DNA from: Agelas oroides
Taxonomy: Eukaryota > Porifera > Demospongiae > Agelasida > Agelasidae
NCBI GenBank assembly: GCA_949130485.1
Contig: OX422186.1
Span: 12,343,241 to 12,407,240 of the forward strand
Reading direction: 5' to 3'
DNA: 64,000 bases
Shown: in pieces, positions 46,101-57,862 of the stretch
How positions within the stretch are numbered: position 1 is the first letter of the stretch
Layout of the letters: each line of letters begins with the position of its first letter
Notes under the pieces: model-generated
What the model saw: the letters and a program-made list of their open reading frames with translations, nothing else
Database searches by the model: none
What the model was told of the DNA's origin: nothing
Program-made: the position numbers and the translations under genes

Positions 46101-48170
46101 GTTTTGTGTAATAACTCCGCTGTGCGGTGAGAGACACTGTGTAGCATCTAGGCCTGTGCGGTGAGAGACACTGTGTAGCATCTAGGCCTGTGCGGTGAGA
46201 GACACTGTGTAGCATCTAGGCCTGTGCGGTGAGAGACACTGTGTAGCATCTAGGCCTGTGCGGTGAGAGACACTGTGTAGCATCTAGGCCTGTGCGGTGA
46301 GAGACACTGTGTAGCATCTAGGCCTGTGCGGTGAGAGACACTGTGTAGCATCTAGGCCTGTGCGGTGAGAGACACTGTGTAGCATCTAGGCCTGTGCGGT
46401 GAGAGACACTGTGTAGCATCTAGGCCTGTGCGGTGAGAGACACTGTGTAGCATCTAGGCCTGTGCGGTGAGAGACACTGTGTAGCATCTAGGCCTGTGGT
46501 TCATTGATTGGCTCTCTCCCTCAAAATGTGGGCAATGCCAACTAGTTTCAAACAAGCTCTTTTCCCCTAGTGAGCAACATGAAGCCTGACACGGAGGAGG
46601 CGGAGGATCCAGAGAAGATGCTGCTGAACATTGAGTCCTCCCAGCACAAGTACCGCCAGACTGTCATGTTCACCGCCACCATGCCTGCCGCTGTGGAGCG
46701 TATGGCTCGCTCCTACCTGCGAAGGCCAGCTGTTGTGTACATTGGATCTGCTGGTATGTGGGTGTGCATTGGTGTGTAGCTGTGCATTGGTGTGTGGCAA
46801 CATGTCTACAAGCTGTAGACAGTCTTGGTGTACATCATTCTGCTCTGATTGCAGTGTGAACACAATCTGTATGCTCCTTAACTCTGGCTCCGCTGATCTC
46901 GTCCCTCCGTCCCTCTTCCTCCCGCAGGCAAACCAACTGAGGCTGTGGAGCAACAGGTGTTGATGGTGTCTGAGGCAGACAAGAGAAAGAGGCTGCTCTC
47001 CCTCCTTGGCAGCGGCATCGACCCTCCCATCATCATCTTCGTCAACCAAAAGAAAGGGGCTGATGTCCTTGCACGTTCCCTTGAGAAGATGGGGGTGAGC
47101 CACAGTTCGTACATGTATGGTCATGCCTGAAGTAGCAAGTATCTGCCCTTCCTCTCCTCCTCCCAACCTCTTCTCTTCCTCTCCCCCCCCCTCCCTCCCC
47201 TACACAGTATCGAGCTGCTACCTTGCACGGTGGGAGGAACCAGGAGCAAAGGTCTGTGAGCAGTAGCCTGGTCGGCTGCCGTCCCACGCCACTGTGTGGG
47301 CAGTAGCCTGGTCAGCAGCCATCCCACGCCACTGTGTGGGCAGTAGCCTGGTCGGCTGCCGTCCCACGCCACTGTGTGGGCAGTAGCCTGGTCGGCAGCC
47401 GTCCCACGCCACTGTGTGGGCAGTAGCCTGGTCGGCTGCCGTCCCACGCCACTGTGTGGGCAGTAGCCTGGTCGGCAGCCGTCCCACGCCACTGTGTGGG
47501 CAGTAGCCTGGTCGGCTGCTGTCCCACACCACTGTGTGGGCAGTAGCCTGGTCGGCTGCCATCCCACGCCACTGTGTGGGCAGTAGCCTTGTCGGCAGCC
47601 GTCCCACGCCACTGTGTGGGCAGTAGCCTTGTCGGCAGCCGTCCCACGCCACTGTGTGGGCAGTAGCCTGGTCGGCTGCTGGCCCACGCCACTGTGTGGG
47701 CAGTAGCCTGGTCGGCTGCTGGCCCACGCCACTGTGTGGGCAGTAGCCTTGTCGGCAGCCGTCCCACGCCACTGTGTGGGCAGTAGCCTGGTCGGCTGCT
47801 GGCCCACGCCACTGTGTGGGCAGTAGCCTGGTCGGCAGCCATCCCACGCCACTGTGTGGGCAGTAGCCTGGTCAGCAGTCGTCCCACGCCACTGTGTGGG
47901 CAGTAGCCTGGTCGGCTGCCGTCCCACGCCACTGTGTGGGCAGTAGCCTGGTCAGCAGTCGTCCCATGCCACTCTCTTCCACTCTGCAGGGAATATGCAT
48001 TGGCTAGCTTGAAGCAAGGAGCCAAGGATATTCTGGTGGCCACGGACGTGGCAGGCAGGGGCATTGATATCAGGTGAATGTTACCCCCCCATCTCTACCT
48101 CCTCCCACCCTTACATGCATGTGATTGTGCAGGTGGAGAGCTTTCATAAGAGCTGTATTGTACCTCATCT

Positions 48171-48239
<69 letters not shown>

Positions 48240-49070
48240 AAGGGATGTGTCCTATGTGATCAACTATGACATGGCTAAGAACATTGAGGACTACACACAC
48301 CGCATCGGTCGCACAGGAAGGGCTGGAAAGACAGGTGTAGCTGTGACCTTCCTCACAAAGGAAGATGTGGGCGTGTACTATGACCTCAAACAGGTAGAGT
48401 TGACAGCTGGTCACATTCCACTGTGGGAGGCTGATTAGCATTTCAGTAGTTTCTGTGTATAACTAGGCTCCATCATTGTTCCTTTGTCCTTGGTTGTATC
48501 ATGGCGTAAGGTACTGCTCACAGTTTCTGCATACAAGACAGACTATACCTGCCATGCTCAGTAGCAACTACATTGAAGCCACCCACAACATAACACACTC
48601 TCCATGTACATCAACATGCACTACACGCCCAGCACTACCCTCCCCACTCCCTCCTATACTAACAAGCACAAAGCATAGTTGGCAAAATGGCAGGGTGGTG
48701 TGAATGTGTTGTGGTGTCGTTCCCATCTTGTTTGGCTGGTTTTTGAGGGTTCCATCCCTACATGTGCTTGTTTTCATTCGGTAAAACTTTTTTGTCACTT
48801 GAGCTCCATCTTTGTTCCTTTGTGCTTGGTTATATACTAGCTAGGCTTCCCATTGAAGTGGCCTAGCCCAATAGACTAGGTGATTTCTAAACACTAAAAT
48901 CTTTGTGCAAACAATTTTGAGTCTTGTGTGTTATTCATGTTCAACAGGCGTTGAAGGAGAGTCCAGTGAGTGTGTGTCCCCCGGAGTTGGCCAACCATCC
49001 TGACGCTCAGAACAAGCCTGGCACCATCGTGCAGAAGAAACGCCGAGATGAAACAATCTTTATCAACTGA
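40106..49070 (+). CDS. DDX23: DDX23/PRP28 DEAD-box spliceosomal helicase, 25 exons
   Basis: U5 snRNP helicase that displaces U1 from the 5' splice site. Coding exons begin at 40106, 40690, 40860, 40987, 41252, 41368, 41496, 41623, 41863, 41993, 43986, 44115, 44715, 45125, 45332, 45531, 45657, 45918, 46033, 46571, 46928, 47208, 47990, 48243 and 48948; all phases fit and give 843 residues (human 820). The N-terminus is an RS domain. Helicase motifs in order: Q motif [13 protein letters not shown], motif I AETGSGKTAA, Ia [17 protein letters not shown] (split by an intron between E and A), [30 protein letters not shown]. The end [15 protein letters not shown] and KKRRDETIF is family-typical. At least five introns hold minisatellites, two beginning at the splice donor. 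Confidence 0.96.
40987..41172 (+). repeat. Coding 21-bp repeat in the DDX23 RS domain
   Basis: About eight copies of AGGTCCAGAAGTCGAGACAGG make up one exon and code for RSRSRDR heptads. Frame-preserving copy changes would alter RS length. Confidence 0.9.
42106..43975 (+). repeat. 31/35-bp minisatellite starting at a DDX23 splice donor, about 58 copies
   Basis: Exon 41993-42105 ends CCCAAT and the intron starts GTGAGCCTCCTCCCTCTGTA at 42106. The unit GTGAGCCYCCTCCCTCTGTR plus CCACTGTCACT then repeats for 1.87 kb to within 11 bp of the acceptor of the next exon (43986). Some units have an extra CCCT. Almost every unit begins with GTGAGC. Confidence 0.95.
44215..44695 (+). repeat. 20-bp minisatellite, DDX23 intron
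   Basis: About 24 copies of GTGTAGCCACAAGTCTGTCA between exons ending at 44194 and starting at 44715. It begins about 20 bp after the donor and does not copy it. Confidence 0.95.
44970..45137 (+). repeat. 41-bp tandem repeat ending in a DDX23 splice acceptor
   Basis: Four copies of a unit with GTGATTGTGACCTTTGTCCT then CGGGAACCCA. The last copy is the working 3' splice site, TTTGTCCTCAG|GAACCCA; in the others the AG is GG or AG shifted (CATAGGGAACCCA). Confidence 0.9.
46110..46497 (+). repeat. 34-bp minisatellite, DDX23 intron
   Basis: About 11 near-identical copies of CTGTGCGGTGAGAGACACTG plus TGTAGCATCTAGGC. Each has a GCG|GTGAGAG donor-like site, but the genuine donor at 46097 (GTGTGTTTTG) is not part of the unit. 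Confidence 0.95.
47252..47968 (+). repeat. 40-bp minisatellite from a DDX23 splice donor, about 18 copies
   Basis: The intron opens GTCTGTGAGCAGTAGCCTGG, a diverged first unit, followed by copies containing CAGTAGCCTGGTCGGCTGCC and GTCCCACGCCACTGTGTGGG. The array fills nearly all of the intron between exons ending at 47251 and starting at 47990. Confidence 0.93.
48175..48237 (+). repeat. (CA)n microsatellite at a DDX23 splice acceptor
   Basis: About 60 bp of CA ends five bases before the AG of the exon starting at 48243, so this acceptor has no conventional polypyrimidine tract. Confidence 0.95.
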
Positions 49071-49241
49071 CAATCAATTACACATACATGTTTGTACAAT
49101 AGCTATGCTTCAATGAAAGGGATACATCACTAGGGTGACATGACTGGTATGACTTGATGAACATTCACTGTGTCAATGTTGATGACGGGCGGGAAAGGGT
49201 TTAAAACACTGGCACCACATGTAGACCACACATGTTCTCAG

Positions 49242-51488
49242 CTAGTGACAGGGAAGGCTAGCAGGGAGCACCTCGGTTTCTCCATCAAGGCGATCTTCTG
49301 TTGGTTCTTCTGTTGGTTCTTCAGGCTTTGCACGAGGCTGGTACTTGGATCTGTCCAGATTCAACAGCTTCACAGCATTTGCAGCCAGAAGTTTGTCCTG
49401 CGGGAAAGAGGGATCAAGAGTGATTTCCCCAATTGCCTGTGCAACTGGACCTGAACTAGATTTATCACTCCAGTGACTAGTGGTGAGCCTTTCCTATTAC
49501 ACAGTCGGCTACTGCAGGTCTGGTTTGATGAACTGTGTGCTTCCCCTCACCTTCAGTTCTGAGTCCCAGTCCTGCACAGAGTCAATCAGCTTGCCCGGAT
49601 GGTGCTCTCCGAGAGGAAAGGGATAGTCACTGCCCAGGATGACACGGTCCTCCCCTACCGTGGAGACCAGGTACTTCAGAGCTTCCTCATCGTGAACAAG
49701 AGAGTCCGTGTAGATCTGCCCAATGTACTTCCTGTGCATGCAAGAGGTGGCTCTAATTAGAAAATACATCCACTCAAACCAGAGTGTACCTAGTCACCTG
49801 GGGTTGTATGGGTTTTCTGTGGCACACAGGTCTGGTCTGACATTGAAGCCCTGCTCCACCCTGCCAATGAGGTATGGGAAGGCACCCCCTCCGTGGGCAA
49901 AGCATACCTTCAGACGTGGGAAGCGCTCTAGCACTCCTCCCATGATCATGGAGCAGACAGCCACAGCCGTCTCACTGGGCATGCCTGCAAGAGTCACAGA
50001 TGAACTTAACAACTGCTAAACTGCACCAGTGCAATATGGCTGACTGGCTAACTCACCAACAAGCCAGGGTAGCCAGTACTTTTTCATTCGTCCACTCAGC
50101 TCCATGTCCCAAGGATGGACAAATACAGCAGCATTTAATTCCTCAGCAGCCTGTGTGTGTGGGGGGGGGGGGGGGGGGAGGGAACTGTTTGATGAGCGGG
50201 CTAACTGTGTGCATGTGATGAACAGCCAGTTAGCCAACTCACTGCAAACACACACTGCAGTTCGGGGGCATCCAAGTTCCACTCTTCGATGTGTGAGCCA
50301 ATCTGAACACCAGGAAACCCCAGCTCCTAAGGGAGGGAGGGAGAGGGAGGGAGAGAGGGAGCGTGACTACTAAGGTATTGGAAATGCACTCTGGGGATGT
50401 CATACCTTCACACAGCGATGCAACTCCTGCACAGCGAGTTCAGGGGCCTAGACAAGACCACAATACATACCATATTACTATATCAGCCCAAACATGGCAC
50501 TGTTAGGACTGGTATGTGGTATGTACATGTAAGCATCTAACATTTTGACTGATGCTATTGTGCAGTAGGCATTATAATACACACCTGCATGGGTAATGTT
50601 CCCAGTCCCACGAACCGAGTGGGATGTTTTTTCACAGTGCGGGCTAGATCATCATTCAGCAGCTTACACAAATCAAGAGTGTCCTCTGGTTTCGCCTGTG
50701 AGCATAATGAAAATACGGTCACCCTCCCACCCTTTCACCTCTCACCTCTGCACTCACCCAATAGCTGAACATGACTGGAACAGTAGACAAGGCCTGCACA
50801 GTGACTCCTGAAAAGACATTGATGCATAGACAGTTACATACGGTCCTAGCCATGTTTCTGACATGCGACAGTCAATGGTGAACATTCAGATGTCACAGTC
50901 TTATGCTCTTAGAATGTTGCCTGTCAATAACTAGTCTACCAACACATTGACAATGAAAGTATGTCCAACAGCACAAGTATACTACACTCTGCTCAACCCT
51001 AACCCTGTAAAGCTTCACTGGACCCAACCACTCTTACCAGAACAGCCCCCCCCCCTCCCTCTCCCCCTCCACTCTTAAGTCCCCACCGGTTTCATCCATG
51101 TCCTTAATCCTCGCCTCAGGGGACCAGCAGTTCTCATCAATGACACGAAACAGTTGCCCGTCACGTATCATCCGAGCCTTGCCCTTACAGTGATGGTGGA
51201 GCTGGATCCAGCCACCGTAACCATAACGCTGTGGGGGGCCAGGTGTGTGTGTGTGTACATGTGGAGGGGGAGGGGGGGTGGAGGGGTTGATAGAGAACAA
51301 CACTTAAGTTACTGCTATCATGGACCGTTATACTGAACCCCACAATCACCACAGATAGAAGGCCTAAATTCAACAGTCTGACAGACCAAAGTCGGGAGTA
51401 GACGCTTCTCTCTTTGTGTTGAACTCACCTCCTTCAGATCTGGCCATCTTTCTGGCAAGATGTGACAGTGGATGTCTATCTTCAACAT
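49242..51488 (-). CDS. ACMSD: ACMSD, aminocarboxymuconate-semialdehyde decarboxylase
   Basis: Cytosolic zinc amidohydrolase that decarboxylates ACMS in the kynurenine pathway and so diverts tryptophan carbon away from quinolinate and NAD. Ten exons: 51429-51488, 51087-51228, 50758-50807, 50585-50695, 50406-50447, 50243-50326, 50057-50150, 49798-49984, 49551-49731, 49242-49397; all in phase, 368 residues. Metal ligands and catalytic residues are in place: IDIHCH at the N-terminus, [17 protein letters not shown] and [28 protein letters not shown] is strongly family-specific. The start was chosen at the ATG giving MLKIDIH; the frame is open to 51590. A C-terminal extension of about 30 residues with [10 protein letters not shown] goes beyond the human length of 336. 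Confidence 0.95.
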
Positions 51489-52548
51489 CGCCGCAACACC
51501 AGCAATATGAAATGGCAGCGTTGCCGGGTGTATACGACTCTTACGAGGTAGCCGCTCGCGCTCACGGTACGGAAAGTGGCGCGATATCAATGATGCAATC
51601 AGGCGTAGCCTCGTTCCCAGGCCGTAACAGGCGCAGTACCTTGACCTGTTCCATTCCTGTTCCGCGACGGAGTTCCTTAGTCTCGTGCTCCGCCCGCGCG
51701 CGCCTCCCAGCGAGAAACCTCGGGAGACACGGGTGTTTCATTACAACGGCCGCATGGACAAACAGTTGTAATTGAAATTTTTTCGTACCGCATGGCAACT
51801 GCGTAGCAACGCGCTTCCGCGATGTTTCCGGTTTTTAAACAAACTCCTCCCACACCAAGCGCGTGACTTCTAGCGCGTGGTGCACAGAGGCAGCTGAAGC
51901 TGCTGTCCATGTTGTGGCGAATGGCGCAAACCCGGTGAAAATCGGTGGTTCAGTTGCCAAGGCACATCTCCGCGAGTGGCACGCGTTTTAAGTTGTGTTT
52001 TGGGCTCTCTCTGGACGAAGAAGAAGTTTTGTGAAGGATGAAAAACAGTCATTTGTGAAGCTCTAGGCTTGTACTCGGTGGCACATGTGAAGTGGGGCTA
52101 CTTAGAATTTTTTGGTGGTGGATACACACTGTTCAAGTTGGCACCTTGGTGAGTCAATGTAAGTTCACTACAGTAGCTATTAACTTGATATACTGAAGTT
52201 GAGTTGTGCATCTAATATGCTAAAAGAGACAAGAAAGCACAAATTGTAATGAGAATATGATACTAAGGTATGAGGCAAGGTGTGGTTACTTCCATAGGCG
52301 CAGATTTACGTTTGCGCCTGGGTAGTCTCGTGCCCAGACTATTTTCTGCCTGGGGTCAATATTTTTGACTAAAATCTTCTTTGACCCCATGACCACACTG
52401 CTGCTTGTGACTGACTTTGGCAGAAGTTAGTAACATTATGTCTTAGGCTAAAATTTTGCTGTGCTTTTTTTACTTTTTAGTGGTGTATGGAACACTATGA
52501 TAAGCCACACCTCTTTACTCAGCAGCGTTGCCAAGCCCAGTTGTAAAC
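51489..52548. other. Intergenic, no gene recognised
   Basis: Holds partial MITE ends (TAGCCTCGTTCCCAGGCC at about 51607; TAGTCTCGTGCCCAGACTA at about 52322) and the promoter side of ACMSD. No exon supported. Confidence 0.4.
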
Positions 52549-52910
52549 ACACTATTTTGTTGAGTATTAATTTATCATCAGGCACTTTCGCTGAAGTTCA
52601 TGCGAGCAGGTGGCCATTACCATTATAACATTTGTTGACCGCAAACAGTTTGGCTCCTGGACTTGAGAGACCCCACCTCCTATGAAATAATCAGGAAATA
52701 TAGCATCTGTGGGGTGAGCGCTCCCGATGTGTTCAGGAAGGAGACATCTTTTAGCTGGTTTGCAATATGCTCAAACTGACTGCAACTCAACAGTACTGAC
52801 GCATACAGAGCAAGAGATTGACAATTATGGCGATAATGGGCCGGTGAAGCGGGTCCCAAAAAAGCTTGTGTGCAGGGAATGAGAAACTTATATTCAACAG
52901 GTAGTGGCCT
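52549..52910. mobile_element. MITE with long terminal inverted repeats, copy 2 (diverged)
   Basis: Full-length but degraded relative of 25035-25386: similar ends (CACTATTTTGTTGAGTATTA on the left, GGTAGTGGCCT on the right) and shared internal blocks such as GCGGGTCCCAAAAAAGCT. Confidence 0.7.
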
Positions 52911-52929
52911 AAATACCACCCCTTGACTG

Positions 52930-53840
52930 GAAAAAATTATACATTATGTAGTTGAATACTGGAGACAGTTTCTAACTACTGTAGAATGGGGGACCGGGTA
53001 CATGCAACATGATGGTCTGAGTGTCCCTCTCGATTTTGTAGTTGGAGCAGCCCTCAGTGTTGGAATGCCAACTATTTTCTTCTCCAAGTGGTGGCACGAG
53101 ATGTTGATGGTGCAATGTTGGTCAACAATGTGCTGACACAGCTTGCATTGCAGATCCGAGAGGGAAATTGGACACAGGCTGAGAAAATCTGGAGACGTAG
53201 AGTTAGCCATGCAGCTGGCAGGACTGATGGTAAGTGTATGCTGCATGCTTTCCATTCTCTCTTGGCCTACCAAAAGGTTTTTGTGCTGTCATTGCCTCCC
53301 TCCTCTTAGAGATAATGCTAAAAAAAATTGCATATTGTGCAGGAGAGGGATCCCCTGAAAAAGACACAGTGCCGTCTGTCTCTCGGATGTTGGCAGTCAA
53401 GTCTACATCTGCTGCAGTGCCAATTGGAAGGTGTTGGAGTGTGCCTTCTGGCTGGTGCCAATGTCTGCCACAACAAATTTCTGTACTTTTTTATTTACAC
53501 TGTGCATACTCCTTCCGTGCCTTTCCACACACCCAGCAAGCTAACTGATTTTGATGGTATTTTATGCTTTCTCTACTCCCCCCAAAAAATTATAAGTTGA
53601 CTATAATACATTGGGAAGTGAAGTACCGCCTTCTTACTACACTTCTGCGCATAAATTGTAATTGTAAAAACTTTCAGCTTTTAGTGGGGGAGGAAACCAT
53701 ACAGCTCCTTCGCGTGGACGGTTTGCGTAGGGTGATAATTATAGCATGCGCAGTTCACTTAGCCCGTAGCAGCTGCTGCGCGGATGTGTCCATGGTGATT
53801 TGCATGGGACGAATCAGATCTAGGTAAGTAGATATTTGCT
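52930..53840 (+). pseudogene. Possible decayed coding sequence, ankyrin-like hint
   Basis: Two plus-strand stretches look protein-like: VVARDVDGAMLVNNVL to about 53230, and SLHLLQCQLEGVGVCLLAGA followed by NVCHNK near 53400-53485, which resembles part of an ankyrin repeat. Stops and frame changes separate them and no consistent splice model was found. Confidence 0.2.
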
Positions 53841-54045
53841 ATACCATGCGTGGTTGCAAGAGTGGTGCCTTGGCAACATGGTGCCTGAACGACGCGAAGG
53901 CTGCCATGGCTACTTGTAGTGTACCGGAAATGTTTGCGTGTTTATCTAATTACGCGCTATGTCTCGAATGAAACACCCGTGAGAGCTAGAGGGTGGGGTC
54001 TAGTCTGGGGACGAGACTAGGAGTTCCTATGGCAACGGCGACACA

Positions 54046-57000
54046 ATGGCTGCTGAAGTGGTACAGTACGGCAGAAGAAAGGGAGCGATGCGCTCTTCGG
54101 GTAAGTGCTGAGGTGCGTGGAAAGGTTTGGGGTCGCATTAAATGCGCCATCTCGTTTATCCTGCAGGCTCCCAACGGGAAAGTAATCTGCGCAGTAGAGA
54201 AGCTGAGCGCGTCAAGCCAAGTGAGGTGAGCCTGTGATTGGAGTTCTTTGTGGGTTCCGACGCTAGTCTGTATTTTAGGCCGCAAGTGAGTGGCCCAGAA
54301 GAGAGGCTATCATGTGTTAAACAGCAGTGCTTGACCATGAACAAAAATGACCATGATTTTTGCCACCCCACCAGCAGATTGTTTTCAGAGGTGTACACAA
54401 CTCTATCTTACAAATAGAGAAAAAGATTTTCTTCCCTTCCTTTGGAATGGGTTTCTTGCTGTCTGTCTCGGCAGGTTGCAGTGGTGTCTTCCGAGGAGTG
54501 GGAGCGTATCCAGGCGAGCCTGTCTCATGCAGACCGTGAAGCGGAGCAGAGGCAGGCACAACTGGAGGCACGAAAGAACCTCCACAAGACTTCCAAAGCC
54601 ATTGTCAGCAACTGGGAAAATACCATCGAGGTACATTCCATATAAGGTGTGGGGACTTTGGATATTTGTGGTAATTTTTGTCAGACTGACTGTCATTGTG
54701 GAAATATTGTGTTCTCATCAGGAAAAAGGGGTGCATAATGAGATTCATAGCAGAGAGCTATTGATCAATAATTAAGTGAGGGGGTATATTGGACCCTACA
54801 TCAGCTAATATCAGTAGTATACAAGTATATCATAATAGGGGGTTAATTACTGTTGAAAGAGAACACTGCTGAGTGTGGTGCTGATTTCTAAGGTATGAAG
54901 TGGGGCTGAATGTCGTGTGTTGTGTAGTGATCCTTAGCATGATGTGTCTGTGCAGGGGCAGAGGGTGAAGAAGCTGCAAGCACGAAAACTGAGGGAGGAG
55001 AAGGAAGAGGTGACCTATTGTAGTATAGAGGTAATGCGGTGTGCCTGTACATGAGTGTTGACTGTGTGTTGTCAGGCTGAGCGTTTGAAAGTAGACGAAG
55101 AGGAGGCGCGGTATCAGGCAGAGAGGAGGAAGGAGGCCATTGAGCGAGCCAAGACCTTGCTCTACCACCAGACAGACAGAGCAAAACAGTTTCATGTAAG
55201 GAGAGACATGCATCATCCCCCACATCATCCCCCGCCCTCACACTTCCCACTCTCACACATTCCCACCCGCCCTCACACACACCTGCATACCTACACACGT
55301 TTTCCATCCTCACGCTCCACACTCACGCCCACCCATGGACATAGGGAGCTTTGCTGCTGTCAGAAGTGTTGAGGGAGAGAGACGCTCAAGTGGAATACAA
55401 GAAGAGGAAGGAAGAGGTGAAGAGGGCACAAGATGAAGTCTATGTGCGTGCACAGGAGGAGGTGAGGCCAGGGTCCGCTATCCTAGTTGAGAGGTCCCCC
55501 TGACCCTCCCTCCCTCCCTCCCTCCCTCCACACACACACACATACACATATATAGGAGAGGGAACATGGGGACCTAGCTGACATGGAAGCTGCTAGGGAG
55601 AGGGCCAAGGCCAGAGATGTAGTTGCCAAGTTCCAGCTCATGCAGTGAGTTGTTCATCTCCCATTTCTCTTCTCCTTTGCCTTTCCTTCCTTTATCTTTC
55701 TCATTTAACTCCATTCCAAGCTGCTGCCCAAAATCCATAACCTTTCCCCGAGGCAGACTGAAGCTATTTCTCCTTCTCCTCCTCCTCTTTCACTTTGCTC
55801 CCTCTCCACCTCCCTCCCTCCTCTTTCACCTCCCTCTCCTCCTCCTCCCTCCTCTTTCACCTTCCTTCACCTCACTCCCTCTCCTCCTCCTTCCTCCTCT
55901 TTCACCTTCCTCTCCTCCTCCCTCCACCTCACTCCCTCTCCTCCTCCTCCCTCCTCTTTCACCTTCCTTCACCTCACTCCCTCTCCTCCTCCTTCCTCCT
56001 CTTTCACCTTCCTCTCCTCCTCCCTCCACCTCACTCCCTCTCCTCCTCCTCCCTCCTCTTTCACCTTCCTCTCCTCCTCCTCCTCCTCCTCTTTCACCTT
56101 GCTCCCTCTCCTCTAACTGTACACCTGACCCTCCATCCCTCTCCCCATAGGGTAGCTGAGAAAGAGCACAGCAAACAGCAGGAGAGAAGAGAGGCACTGA
56201 GAGAGCAGGCTGAGCTGGAGAAGAAAGTGGTAAGTTATCGTCTACCTCTATCCCCTTCCTTTTCATCTCGTCCCTCTCTCTCTTCTCACTGCAGGAAGAA
56301 TTCCATGCCCACCAGCATGAGATAGAAGTGCAACATCACAGCAACCGACTAACTCTACGGCAGCAGCTTGGCAAATCTCTGACTGACAAGCAGACAGTAG
56401 AGCAGCGCAAGCAGGACCAGGAGAGGGCCGAGGAGGAGGAGAGAAAGGTCTTCTCGGAGGCCAAGAAGGTAGCATGACACAGCCTGTGAAGTTGTGCTGA
56501 AGAGTGACCTGCACCTGTGGACTCTTTCTTTCTGAGCAGAGAATGATGCGTTTGCGCAAGGTGAAGGAGGCGGAGATTTTTCAAGAGTTCCAGGCCCACC
56601 AGACAAGGATGTGTGACCTCCTGCAGCAGCAGCAACAGCAGCAGACGAGTGACGAGGATGAGAGGATTGCCCAGGCTGTCGCTGAGCAGGAGGCAAAGAG
56701 AGAGGTACTCACCACAGACACACAGATGAGAGTCAATGTTACTGTATTTGCACACACCCTCTCAGAGAGAGGAGCGTCAGAAGGAAGAGCATTTTCTGGA
56801 GCAGGAGCGAGAGATCAATCGCCACATGAAGGAACAGCTGGCGGAGAAGAGGAGGAGGGAGAAGGAGCAGGCAGAGCTTGACCAGGAGCTACTCAAACAG
56901 AGAATTATCCAGGACCAAAAGGTATGAGCTCTACCCTGCACAGAGGTCTAGGTAGGAAGTCTCTCTCCCTCTCTGTTGCAGTTCCATGCCCAGCAGCTGG

Positions 57001-57773
57001 ATCGTCACCAGAGGGCTGCTCAGGAGGGTCAGGAGCTACAGCAGTTCCACCGAAACCAGATGGGAGTCCGCCAGGACCACAAGGAAGCTGAGAGGAGAGA
57101 GGAGGTGAAATTCAACATTGACAACGTGCACCTCCTCCAGGTACAGTCTGTGGGGGAGGGGGGTTGCTCTGTACTGGGTACTGGTACACTCTATGTACGG
57201 GGGTGGGCTGCCGGTACACTGTGTACGGGGTGGACTGCTTTAATTTTCTGTGTTGTTACACAGGTTGAGGAACGTCAGTTCCGGGAGTATGCAGACAAGG
57301 TGATTGCAGAGGCTGAGAGCAGAGGGGCCAACACACAGCCACTACGCAAGGCTGCCAAGGCAGGCGCAGGTCGGTAACAGTGTTCTCTCTTTAATATACT
57401 ACCTGCACGAGTTTATCATGTTTATGGAGTATAGGGTAGAACATTGAGACAGTCAACTATAACTCAATTTTGTGTAATGCACATCAAGTTAGCCTCGTTC
57501 CCAGGCTCTCCCTGTGACGGAAAGCTGGGTGGGGCATGGGGGAATGAGGCTAACATCAAGTTATCAGCCCTGTATACTGCTTTAGCATGTATTACTGTAA
57601 CATCAACTGCACACACAGGTGGTGGGCGTGGCCCAGTGTTCTCTGGGAAGGGTGGGATCCGTCCCAGCTACCAGGTGATGGACTCAACGGCAGTACAGTT
57701 GCCTTCCTACCAGCCCAAAGTCCGCCACATTACCACACACAACACACAGAAGCGTATGGGCTTCACATGGTAG
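54046..57773 (+). CDS. CFAP210: CFAP210 (CCDC173), ciliary microtubule inner protein
   Basis: Axonemal coiled-coil protein of the doublet microtubule lumen. Fourteen exons: 54046-54100, 54167-54225, 54475-54630, 54956-55009, 55076-55195, 55345-55461, 55556-55644, 56151-56229, 56295-56468, 56540-56704, 56766-56921, 56982-57140, 57264-57369, 57619-57773; phases fit and give 547 residues (human about 550). Family landmarks: SSEEWERIQASLS, KKLQARKLREEKEE, YHQTDRAKQFH, ALLLSEVLRERDAQVEYK and the C-terminal GPVFSGKGGIRPSYQ with KRMGFTW at the stop. Nearly the whole protein is Glu/Arg/Gln-rich helix. Its presence implies motile cilia or flagella. Tail to tail with GTPBP10, 89 bp apart. Confidence 0.92.
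55790..56120 (+). repeat. Pyrimidine-rich CTCCTCCCTCC tandem repeat, CFAP210 intron
   Basis: Irregular units such as CCTCTTTCACCTTCCTTCAC and CTCACTCCCTCTCCTCCTCC ahead of the acceptor at 56149-56150. Confidence 0.9.
57490..57552. mobile_element. 63-bp TAGYCTCG-family MITE in a CFAP210 intron
   Basis: Ends TAGCCTCGTTCCC and GGGAATGAGGCTA; flanked by ACATCAAGT on both sides (57481-57489 and 57553-57561), a perfect 9-bp target duplication. At 63 bp it is among the shortest elements in the window. Confidence 0.85.
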
Positions 57774-57862
57774 AGACAGGACAGCCAATAGATCTGAACA
57801 GACACACATACAAAGTGTAGCACTTCAGTATGTTTTCATGATCACTGTAGTTCTGGCACATG

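Noticed and set aside
47121-48064. Open frames of about 250 codons opposite DDX23
   Set aside because: Products of the 40-bp intronic minisatellite on the antisense strand.
52930-53840. Functional ankyrin-repeat gene
   Set aside because: Only one partial repeat-like stretch, with stops and no workable splice model; kept only as a low-confidence relic.
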